Assembly (NCBI RefSeq): GCF_900168265.1
Contig: NZ_FVZF01000001.1
Coordinates: 241,873 to 305,872 of the forward strand
Direction of reading: 5' to 3'
Length of the DNA: 64,000 nucleotides
Origin: Salegentibacter salarius
GTDB taxonomy: Bacteria; Bacteroidota; Bacteroidia; Flavobacteriales; Flavobacteriaceae
This document shows positions 9,859 through 16,464 of this stretch, piece after piece. How positions within the stretch are numbered: position 1 is the first letter of the stretch; each line of letters opens with the position of its first letter. The position numbers and the translations under genes were made by a program. The notes below the pieces were generated by a model. It saw only the letters and a program-made list of their open reading frames with translations. It made no database searches and had not been told where the DNA came from.

Positions 9859-10413
9859 ATGATTACAACTCCATTACGCATTATATTGGTTGAAGATGAG
9901 GAAACCGATGCGGTTTTAATCAAAAGACAGATAGCCAAGATTGTAGAAATGCCTGAGATAAAAATAGTGCAAGATCTACCCGGTTTTGAGAATTTATTTA
10001 CCAGTTTTCTGCCAGATGTAGTAATTTCCGATTATAATCTGCCTTCCGGTACTGGGCTTGACATTATGGAATTGGTAAAATCTATAGATGAAAGTATTCC
10101 ACTGATTTTTATCACAGGTGCCCTGGATGATGACGAATTAGCTGCAGATACAATTCTTTCCGGAGCTTCAGGATTTATTCTGAAAAAGCACATGAATAAT
10201 CTGGATGAAAAATTAGAGCCTCTCTTAAAACAGGTGGTGTATAATATGGTGCAACATGGCGAGCTGAGAGAGGGAATAAGAAAGAATAAAATAGCAGTTC
10301 ATCAAATTTACAGTTACCTGGATAGTATGAAGGCTGATGATAAAGAACAGCGGGAGAATATTAGGAAAATAAGGAATAATCTTGATAAATTTAATGTAGA
10401 AGATGCTGAATAA
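9859..10413 (+). CDS. Response regulator, receiver domain with helical tail
   Basis: The receiver domain covers about residues 1-120. It has the acidic pocket VEDEE (Glu12, Asp13), phospho-acceptor Asp58 (VISDYNLPSGTG), a Thr in the FITGA segment and the conserved Lys in ILKKHM. There is no DNA-binding or enzyme domain. The last 65 residues are charged and predicted helical. I start it at the ATG at 9859 (185 residues) because the longer TTG reading overlaps a promoter box. It overlaps the heme oxygenase gene by 11 bases, so the two are translationally linked. The likely phospho-donor is the bacteriophytochrome upstream (inference from gene context). The output target is unknown. Confidence 0.9.
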   Translation: MITTPLRIILVEDEETDAVLIKRQIAKIVEMPEIKIVQDLPGFENLFTSFLPDVVISDYNLPSGTGLDIMELVKSIDESIPLIFITGALDDDELAADTILSGASGFILKKHMNNLDEKLEPLLKQVVYNMVQHGELREGIRKNKIAVHQIYSYLDSMKADDKEQRENIRKIRNNLDKFNVEDAE

Positions 10414-10975
10414 CCTTAGAGATTCTACCAAAAAACTTCACGAAGATCTTGAAAAAGAAAATCTTGCCGGTCAAATTATATCTCACGAGATAAGCCTGGA
10501 AGATTATAAGCTTTTACTGCTTCAAAATTATATAGCCTATAAAATTACCGAGGCGGAAATTTCAAACTTTATTCCTCCCTACCAATCAGATAAAAGTGAC
10601 AAACTTGCAAAAGATCTTGAGGCTTTAGGTTTGGATAATTCGATTTCAGAAGAGTTTCAGGGAAAATTCAGTGTGAATTCTTACGAGGAAGCTTTGGGTG
10701 CAGCTTACGTGGTTTTGGGTTCTGCTCTTGGCGGAGTGTATATTTCTAAAGAACTCCCAAACTGTCCCTCATTAAATGAAGTTCCTCAGCCGCATTTCTT
10801 TAATGGTGATCGGGATGGCGTAAAATCCTGGAATAAATTTGTAAAGGAATTAAAAGCTGAAGATTTTACTGAAATTCAAATAAAAGAAGCTTCAAAAAAA
10901 GCAAGGGAAACCTTTGAGTTTTTTGGATTGGTTTTTAAAGAAACTTCAGTAATTCCGAAGTATAATATCAACTAA
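10403..10975 (+). CDS. Biliverdin-producing heme oxygenase
   Basis: This is a 190-residue all-helical protein of the bacterial heme oxygenase family. His13 in STKKLHEDLE is at the position of the proximal heme ligand. The distal-helix glycines appear in YVVLGSALGGVYIS. The enzyme opens heme to biliverdin, CO and iron using external electrons. In BphO-BphP loci it supplies the phytochrome chromophore, and here it overlaps the response regulator gene and lies 2 kb after bphP, which fits that role better than iron scavenging. The ATG is embedded in the last codons of the upstream gene. Confidence 0.9.
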   Translation: MLNNLRDSTKKLHEDLEKENLAGQIISHEISLEDYKLLLLQNYIAYKITEAEISNFIPPYQSDKSDKLAKDLEALGLDNSISEEFQGKFSVNSYEEALGAAYVVLGSALGGVYISKELPNCPSLNEVPQPHFFNGDRDGVKSWNKFVKELKAEDFTEIQIKEASKKARETFEFFGLVFKETSVIPKYNIN

Positions 10976-11041
10976 TTTATTTTTGTCGCTTGTTTTTATT
11001 GGTGTTCAATTGGTGTTCTCACTTTAGGAGCACTTTATTTT

Positions 11042-11425
11042 TTATAAAACAAGTTCTGTAAAAAGCCTATTTAAAGTTTTATCAAGATCATTGGTCATTC
11101 CTGGGTGTGGTCGTGAAGTTTGAATTATAGAACTGCGCACCGCAGTAAGCCATCTAAAACGCGATGGTAAATCTAATTGTGCGATAGGGCCACCATTTTT
11201 ACTGCCTTCGCATATTTTCTTAAAAGAATCGAGGTTGGAACAAATTTCATCTTTGTCCAGATCTTTGCAAAAAATCTTTAGCCGCTCTTCATCAACCTGG
11301 AATAAAGCTTTTAAATATTTTCCCTGTTTGCTGAATACTATAATTCCCACGTTCAAGAATTCTTCACGTTCAACTTTAGGCACCAGCCTAATTACAGCAT
11401 ATTCATATAAGTGCTTTTCTTGCAT
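11042..11425 (-). CDS. DUF3037 family protein
   Basis: This 127-residue soluble protein of unknown function resembles the DUF3037 family: an N-terminal YAVIRLVPKVEREEFLNVGIIV segment (here split around VPKVEREEFLNVG) followed by an Arg-rich helical part ending TNDLDKTLNRLF. No signal peptide or membrane span is present. It starts inside the 3' end of the HipA-like kinase gene (23-base overlap), so the two are translated together and probably act together. DUF3037 genes next to HipA-like genes recur in bacteria, but I know of no established function. Confidence 0.75.
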   Translation of the reverse strand: MQEKHLYEYAVIRLVPKVEREEFLNVGIIVFSKQGKYLKALFQVDEERLKIFCKDLDKDEICSNLDSFKKICEGSKNGGPIAQLDLPSRFRWLTAVRSSIIQTSRPHPGMTNDLDKTLNRLFTELVL

Positions 11426-12194
11426 TTTCTGCTTCTTTTATAAAAATTTCTGAATGCTTCAGCCGTGTAATTAAAAATTGAGTATAAACTTTTTTTATTT
11501 CCTCTTCAGTTTCATCGGTGTCTTTCCATTGTAACCATTCAGAAGGAATTAGCGATACAATTTTTTTTATTTTTTCGGGAGTAATTAATTTTCTACAAAA
11601 TTCATCGGCTTCCTGTAGCTTATTGGCTCTTGGCAGCAAGACATGGTCTTTAATAAAGCTGAAAGGCGTTTTGGCTTTTTCTTCCACGTTGGTCCACGAA
11701 TGGTGAAAATAAAAGGAAGCACCATGGTCTATAAGCCATAATTCTTTATGCCAAATTAGCATATTGGTATTTCTATAGGTGCGATCTACATTGGTAATAA
11801 ATGCATCAAGCCAGACTATTTTTGAAGCTTCAAACTCGTCAACTTCAGTAACCACAGGATCAAAATTAATCGCTGCTGAGAGAAAATGCAGCGCAAGATT
11901 TAATCCCTGGCTAGCCTGTAAAAGATCCTGAATTTCCTCATCGCCTTCAGTTCTGCCAAAGGCTTCATCTAAATTAGCATAAACGAGTTCTGGCACTTTA
12001 AAGCCTAATGCGCGGGCAATTTCGCTTCCTAGTAATTCGGCAATAAGAGCTTTTACACCGTGGCCTGCACCTTTAAATTTAAGTACATATTTAAAATCGT
12101 CATCGGCTTCGGTGAGAGCAGGTAAGGAGCCGCCTTCTCTAAGCGGAGTAATATACCTGGTAACTGTAACCGTTCTTAATTCTGCGTTTTGCAT
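11403..12194 (-). CDS. HipA-like kinase domain protein
   Basis: This 263-residue protein keeps the core of HipA-type kinases but lacks HipA's N-terminal subdomain. A Gly-rich start (REGGSLP) precedes the candidate ATP-binding Lys39 (YVLKFKG). The catalytic loop NVDRTYRNTN contains Asp137 and Asn142, and the metal-binding motif is IDHG (Asp156). HipA phosphorylates glutamyl-tRNA synthetase, but the target of this shorter family is not established. There is no HipB-type HTH partner; the partner gene encodes DUF3037 with a 23-base overlap. A classical hipBA toxin-antitoxin assignment is therefore not supported. A TAACTTTG promoter box lies 18 bases upstream. Confidence 0.8.
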   Translation of the reverse strand: MQNAELRTVTVTRYITPLREGGSLPALTEADDDFKYVLKFKGAGHGVKALIAELLGSEIARALGFKVPELVYANLDEAFGRTEGDEEIQDLLQASQGLNLALHFLSAAINFDPVVTEVDEFEASKIVWLDAFITNVDRTYRNTNMLIWHKELWLIDHGASFYFHHSWTNVEEKAKTPFSFIKDHVLLPRANKLQEADEFCRKLITPEKIKKIVSLIPSEWLQWKDTDETEEEIKKVYTQFLITRLKHSEIFIKEAENARKALI

Positions 12195-12211
12195 AGGTTG
12201 TTATGAGATTT

Positions 12212-12219
12212 CAAAGTTA
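12212..12219 (-). promoter_or_regulatory. Candidate -7 promoter box for the HipA-like/DUF3037 pair
   Basis: The minus strand reads TAACTTTG, matching TAnnTTTG, 18 bases before the HipA-like ATG. The expected upstream TTG was not found at standard spacing. Confidence 0.45.
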
Positions 12220-12270
12220 AGGTTTGTAGGGCTAATATGAAATAATTCAAAATGAATTGAAAAATTACAT

Positions 12271-12846
12271 TTAATAGGAAAACGCAGATAGTTCAATAAC
12301 TTCACCGGCATTCATTTTGTCCAATTTTTCATTGCCAATTCTTACGCGCACCAATCTTAAAGTGGGGAACCCAACGGCGGCAGTCATCTTTTTGACCTGG
12401 CGGAATTTACCTTCAACCAATGTAATCGAAATCCAACTGGTAGGACCGTGACGTTCGTCTCGAATCTTTTTAGCTCTTTCTGGGAATTCTGGTCTTTCAT
12501 CTAAAATAAATGCTTCACAGGGTAGCGTTTTATAGCTTTTACCGTTAATGCTTATCTCTACGCCAAGTTGTATTTTTTCAATTGCTTCCTGGGTGATTTG
12601 CCCATCTACCTGAACATAGTATTCTTTCTCAATTTTATTCCCGGTAACTTCGGCACTCGCTTTCCCATCAGTAGTAAGAAATAATAAACCCTCAGAATCC
12701 TGGTCTAGCCGACCAACCGACATTGTTTCTTCGGGGAAATTGCCTAATTCTCCCAAAAGTTTCTTTTTTTTTCTTGGACGCTCGTTGGTAATAAACTGAC
12801 TTAAATAGCCGTAGGGTTTGTAAATCTTAAAATAGCGATGCTGCAT
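12271..12846 (-). CDS. rluE: 23S rRNA pseudouridine synthase, RluE/RsuA family
   Basis: This 191-residue enzyme of the RsuA/RluB/E/F group lacks the N-terminal S4 domain, as RluE does. The catalytic Asp48 is in the family motif GRLDQDSEGLLFLT. The RQVKKMTAAVGFPTLRLVR region (here RKVKKMT-like, with GKFRQVKKM) matches the C-terminal family block. RluE makes pseudouridine 2457 in E. coli 23S rRNA; the exact site here is inferred. Its last gene neighbour upstream, DUF721, abuts it within one base, so it is the 3' gene of the recF-lipoprotein-DUF721 run. Confidence 0.85.
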   Translation of the reverse strand: MQHRYFKIYKPYGYLSQFITNERPRKKKKLLGELGNFPEETMSVGRLDQDSEGLLFLTTDGKASAEVTGNKIEKEYYVQVDGQITQEAIEKIQLGVEISINGKSYKTLPCEAFILDERPEFPERAKKIRDERHGPTSWISITLVEGKFRQVKKMTAAVGFPTLRLVRVRIGNEKLDKMNAGEVIELSAFSY

Positions 12847-13148
12847 TAACGTAAAACCAATTTTTTAATCAGGTCTTTTCCTAATTCCCTGTTCAGCATA
12901 GCTATTATTTTTCCTTTACCATAGCTGAGTTCTTCTCTTAGCACAGAAGAACTTAACTGGACAAAAAGAGTTTCGTTCTGCAGTTTTATAGCAGTAGTAT
13001 ACTTCTCAATTGCGGGTCCCATTTCACGGTACCAAACATCTTTAACGCTTACTTTATCCAGGCCTCCCTGGAGTTTATTATGATCAACAAACTCTTTTAA
13101 AACTTCGCTTAAACTTTGATTTTCACTATTTCTCTTCTTCATCTTCAT
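12846..13148 (-). CDS. DUF721 (DciA-like) family protein
   Basis: This 100-residue protein has the DUF721 pattern: a conserved Trp in the first half (VKDVWYREMGPAIEKYT), a segment like LFVQLSSSVLREELSYGKGKIIAMLN, and a short basic end. DUF721 includes DciA, which loads the replicative helicase in many bacteria that lack DnaC, and the domain is often found near recF as here. The role in this organism is inferred. The start lies inside the lipoprotein gene (overlap 23 bases from Met1, slightly less from Met3), showing coupled translation. Confidence 0.75.
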   Translation of the reverse strand: MKMKKRNSENQSLSEVLKEFVDHNKLQGGLDKVSVKDVWYREMGPAIEKYTTAIKLQNETLFVQLSSSVLREELSYGKGKIIAMLNRELGKDLIKKLVLR

Positions 13149-13563
13149 TATCTAGTAAGGATGTGAATTTGGTGTAATAATATATTTTTCCGTCTCTATT
13201 TAGGACGCTGAATTTCTTTTCTGTAGCAGAAATTACAGTTTCTTTCCACTCATCAAAAGGAGTTTTATAATAAAGACGTAAACTATCATTTTCTATGCGT
13301 GCTGAAATTCCTTCTTTATTATCACTTGTTTTAAAACTACCATCAAATTGTGGTTTTACTTTTTTACGAAAGCCTTCGTTACCATCAAATTCCATATAAT
13401 CTACCGTGGCATTTACCTTATAATTAATTACTGAATCTTCAGAGATCTCTACGCGATCAATTTCCCAGTAACCGGTAAGGTGTTCTAACTGTTCTTCCGG
13501 ATTATTTTTTTGGCATCCTAAAAGTACGATTCCGAAGAGGAAAAAAAGAATTTTTTTATTCAC
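13126..13563 (-). CDS. Small lipoprotein, lipocalin-like, unknown function
   Basis: This 145-residue lipoprotein has the lipobox LLGC (Cys17). The mature part is rich in predicted beta strands and begins [12 protein letters not shown], which resembles the first strand of small lipocalin-like domains in Bacteroidota. It ends in an acidic tail (DNEDEEEK). It shares 4 bases with the end of recF and overlaps DUF721, so it is in the same transcript, yet a periplasmic lipoprotein has no evident link to DNA repair. Ligand and role are unknown. Confidence 0.75.
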   Translation of the reverse strand: MNKKILFFLFGIVLLGCQKNNPEEQLEHLTGYWEIDRVEISEDSVINYKVNATVDYMEFDGNEGFRKKVKPQFDGSFKTSDNKEGISARIENDSLRLYYKTPFDEWKETVISATEKKFSVLNRDGKIYYYTKFTSLLDNEDEEEK

Positions 13564-14639
13564 AATTTAAAGAGTTTATAAGATTGATTACTGCTTTTAA
13601 CCACAGCTTCTGTGCGGTCTGCGTGGGTGTCACTAATAAAAATTTGACCCAATTGATCTGTGGCCACCAAAGCTACAATATGTGCCACACGTTGCTCGTC
13701 TAATTTGTCGAAAATATCATCGAGGAGTAAAATGGGATTTACTTTGCTTATAGCTTTTATAAAATCGAATTGCGCCAATTTTAAAGCAACTAAAAAAGAT
13801 TTTTGTTGTCCCTGGGAGCCAAATTTTTTGATAGGATGGCCTTCAATTTCAAAACTTAGATCGTCTTTATGTGTGCCAACGCTTGTATATTGTAAGGCCA
13901 TATCCTTTTGAAGGTTTGCTTCAAGTAAAGATTCTAAAGAACTGTCAAACAGCTGACTTTTATAACTGATGTCTACCTGCTCTTCATTTTTGGTAATATC
14001 AGCATAGCGCTTATTAAAAATAGGAATGAATTCCTCTAAAAAGGTTTTTCGTTTTTCGAAGATGTATTGGCCGAGCTCACTAAGTTGTAAGTTGTAAACT
14101 TCTAAAGTATCACGGTCAAAACTATGGTTCGCGGCAAAGTATTTTAGCAAAGAATTACGCTGTGCATTTATCTTTCCGTACTGAATAAGTTTGTTGAGGT
14201 AAACATTATCGCTCTGGGAAATCACGCCATCCATAAACTTTCTGCGCGTTTCGCTTCCTTCAATTATAAGGTCACGATCGGCCGGGGAGATAATTACCGT
14301 AGGAATAAAGCCAATATGTTCACTAAATTTTTCATAGGGCTTATTGTTCCGCTTTATAACCTTTTTTTGTCCGCGTTTAGCGCTTACTAATATTTGTTCT
14401 TCTTTTTGTGATCTTTCAAACTGTCCTTCAACAACAAAAAAATCGGCATCGTGATTAATGTTTTGGCTGGTTATTGGGTTAAAATAACTTTTTCCAAAAG
14501 CCAAATGATAAATACTGTCTAAAACGTTGGTTTTGCCAACGCCATTATTGCCTACAAAACAATTTATTTTCGTGTCAAACTCGAAAGAAGCTGAATCCAG
14601 GTTTTTATAATTAACTAAAGAAAGGTGTTTTAAAAACAT
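13560..14639 (-). CDS. recF: DNA replication and repair protein RecF
   Basis: This 359-residue SMC-like ATPase has the usual RecF length. Walker A is GNNGVGKT at residues 30-37, following the N-terminal LVNYKNL motif. The ABC-type signature region is [18 protein letters not shown], and Walker B with acidic residues is [13 protein letters not shown], followed by the D-loop and switch His region [10 protein letters not shown]. RecF loads RecA at single-strand gaps together with RecO and RecR. It is the first gene of a four-gene minus-strand run (recF, lipoprotein, DUF721, rluE) and diverges from the TPR-ribH unit. Confidence 0.95.
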   Translation of the reverse strand: MFLKHLSLVNYKNLDSASFEFDTKINCFVGNNGVGKTNVLDSIYHLAFGKSYFNPITSQNINHDADFFVVEGQFERSQKEEQILVSAKRGQKKVIKRNNKPYEKFSEHIGFIPTVIISPADRDLIIEGSETRRKFMDGVISQSDNVYLNKLIQYGKINAQRNSLLKYFAANHSFDRDTLEVYNLQLSELGQYIFEKRKTFLEEFIPIFNKRYADITKNEEQVDISYKSQLFDSSLESLLEANLQKDMALQYTSVGTHKDDLSFEIEGHPIKKFGSQGQQKSFLVALKLAQFDFIKAISKVNPILLLDDIFDKLDEQRVAHIVALVATDQLGQIFISDTHADRTEAVVKSSNQSYKLFKL

Positions 14640-14757
14640 ACAATGCTGTTATTCAGCTTTTTGCTATTTATATAATAGAATTCTGAAAGTAAAGCGAATG
14701 ACCCGAAAATATTAAAAAAATACAAATAATTTCCCTTTTAATTTTGAATAAAAATCA

Positions 14758-14765
14758 TATTTTTG
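14758..14765 (+). promoter_or_regulatory. Candidate -7 promoter box (TATTTTTG) for the TPR-ribH unit
   Basis: It matches TAnnTTTG 20 bases before the ATG at 14786. The nearest upstream TTTG is closer than the usual spacing. Confidence 0.5.
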
Positions 14766-14785
14766 CCACGCATTAAACAGTTTTT

Positions 14786-15559
14786 ATGGCAACTTACAAG
14801 AAAAAAGGATATAAACCATCTAACAAGGAAGAACAGCAAAAACAGGTAGAAGACGAATCTACAACTGCTGAAGTATTTAACACTCTTGACGAAGGAGCTG
14901 GCAGGACCGAAACCTGGGTAGCAGAAAATCAAAAGTATATTTATATCATTGTTGGAGTAGCAATCGTAGCCGTTTTGGGTTACCTTGGTTACGAACGTTT
15001 TGTAAGTGAGCCAAAACAAGAAGAAGCAGCCAACGAAATGGCACAGGCGCAAAACTATTTTGCATCTGCTTTAAACGCTTCTGGAGCTGAGCGCGATTCA
15101 CTTTTCACGATGTCTTTAAATGGTGGTGAAGGTAAATATGGTTTTATCGATATTATAGATAACTACGGAAGTACAGATGCAGCAAACCTTGCAACCTATA
15201 ATGCCGGTTTCGCTTATTTGAATACCGGGAATTACCAGGAAGCCATCAATTATCTTGAAGATTTTAATAGTGATGATGAAGTTCTGGCAGCTTTAGCTAC
15301 CGGAGGAATTGGAGACGCATTTATGCAGTTAGAACAACCGGAAGAAGCTTTAGGATATTACGAAAAAGCAGCTTCTATGAGATCTAATGAATTTACAACA
15401 CCAAAATTTTTACTAAAAGCAGCAATTACCGCTTTGGAAGTTGGGCAACCCGCTGATGCTGAAGAACACCTTCAGCAGATAAAAGACGAGTACCCTGAAG
15501 CTCCTGAAGCTGAGCAGGTACCGGTCTATATGGGGCAGGCTCGTGCTGCAAAACAATAA
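14786..15559 (+). CDS. Membrane-anchored tetratricopeptide repeat protein
   Basis: This 257-residue protein has a charged cytoplasmic N-terminus, one membrane span at about residues 51-68 (YIYIIVGVAIVAVLGYLG), and a periplasmic TPR domain (for example NAGFAYLNTGNYQEAINYL and GDAFMQLEQPEEALGYYEKA). The layout, one N-terminal span followed by TPRs, is like YfgM proteins that act as chaperone partners at the membrane; that role is an inference. It is followed after 3 bases by ribH, a common order in Flavobacteriia, but no functional link to riboflavin is evident. Confidence 0.85.
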   Translation: MATYKKKGYKPSNKEEQQKQVEDESTTAEVFNTLDEGAGRTETWVAENQKYIYIIVGVAIVAVLGYLGYERFVSEPKQEEAANEMAQAQNYFASALNASGAERDSLFTMSLNGGEGKYGFIDIIDNYGSTDAANLATYNAGFAYLNTGNYQEAINYLEDFNSDDEVLAALATGGIGDAFMQLEQPEEALGYYEKAASMRSNEFTTPKFLLKAAITALEVGQPADAEEHLQQIKDEYPEAPEAEQVPVYMGQARAAKQ

Positions 15560-15562
15560 TTT

Positions 15563-16060
15563 ATGGCTACAGCAGGAAATAACCTTTCTGATTACGATAA
15601 AGACCAAATTCCCGATGCGAGTGATTTTCGCATCGGGATTGTTGTTTCAGAATGGAACGATGAAATTACCGAAGGACTCTATAATGGCGCTTACAATGCA
15701 CTTATAGAAAATAATGTAGAGCCTAATAAAATTGCACGTTGGAATGTTCCCGGCAGTTTTGAGCTTATTTACGGCTGCAAAAAAATGCAGGAAAGTTTTG
15801 ATATGCTAGATGCTATTATCGCTATTGGTAGCGTAATAGAGGGAGAAACTAAACATTTTGATTTTGTTTGCGAGGGAGTTACACAGGGTATAAAAGATCT
15901 TAATGTGAAAAATGATACTCCAATTATTTTTTGCGTATTAACAGATCACAATATGCAACAAGCCAGAGACAGAAGTGGTGGCGCGCACGGTAATAAAGGT
16001 ACTGAAGCTGCCATTGCGGCTATTAAAATGGCGAAACTACGCAGGGACGCTAAATATTAA
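15563..16060 (+). CDS. ribH: 6,7-dimethyl-8-ribityllumazine synthase
   Basis: This 165-residue protein joins 5-amino-6-ribitylaminouracil and dihydroxybutanone phosphate to make lumazine, the penultimate step of riboflavin synthesis. The conserved blocks are present: FRIGIVVSEWN with the substrate-binding Trp, PGSFEL, IAIGSVIEGETKHFDFVC, and the His-containing catalytic region followed by GNKGTEAA. The ATG at 15563 gives a normal length with a short N-terminal extension. It is probably co-transcribed with the TPR gene. No FMN riboswitch was seen upstream. Confidence 0.95.
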   Translation: MATAGNNLSDYDKDQIPDASDFRIGIVVSEWNDEITEGLYNGAYNALIENNVEPNKIARWNVPGSFELIYGCKKMQESFDMLDAIIAIGSVIEGETKHFDFVCEGVTQGIKDLNVKNDTPIIFCVLTDHNMQQARDRSGGAHGNKGTEAAIAAIKMAKLRRDAKY

Positions 16061-16137
16061 GCCAGGCGCTTTATCGGCATTATTCTTGTTGATTTCTTTT
16101 TAAGCTCTTTGGCTTCGGTTTTTTGAAGCAATTTGAG

Positions 16138-16145
16138 TAAATTTG
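16138..16145 (+). promoter_or_regulatory. Candidate -7 promoter box (TAAATTTG)
   Basis: It matches TAnnTTTG, 25 bases before the TTG start at 16171 and after the end of ribH. It may start the transcript running through mutL and the rhomboids. Confidence 0.45.
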
Positions 16146-16170
16146 AACTACCACTGAAAATCAACATATT

Positions 16171-16464
16171 TTGAAGATCAAAATTCATAAACCAAGAAAG
16201 AATGCCCGGTATAATTACACCCCTCGTTATTATAAGGGGAAGGATACGGGTAATATTTATAGTTTTGATTCAAAATTCAGTAAATATAAAGAAACCACAA
16301 ATGCTATAGATTTTGGCTCCCAATGGGCTGAAGTACGTAAATCCAGTAGAACGCGCGGTAACCGGGAAATCAATAAAAGGTTGCTTATAATTATAATGGT
16401 GCTTGTTCTCATTTTTCTATGGATAATAGACTTTGATCTGTCCATCTTTTCCAATCAACCCTAA
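16171..16464 (+). CDS. Small C-terminally anchored membrane protein, unknown function
   Basis: This 97-residue protein has a very basic, Tyr- and Arg-rich first two thirds (KPRKNARYNYTPRYYKG) and one C-terminal hydrophobic segment at about residues 71-89. That layout would leave the basic part in the cytoplasm. The only workable start is TTG at 16171; no ATG is in frame before the membrane span. Its stop is directly followed by the mutL ATG. I recall that homologues in Flavobacteriia are sometimes labelled riboflavin synthase beta subunit, probably by transfer from the adjacent ribH. Nothing in this sequence supports that function. Confidence 0.75.
   Translation: MKIKIHKPRKNARYNYTPRYYKGKDTGNIYSFDSKFSKYKETTNAIDFGSQWAEVRKSSRTRGNREINKRLLIIIMVLVLIFLWIIDFDLSIFSNQP

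Noticed and set aside
11042..12194. A classical hipBA toxin-antitoxin system.
   Set aside because: There is no HTH-type HipB gene, and the kinase lacks the N-terminal subdomain of HipA. The partner is DUF3037.
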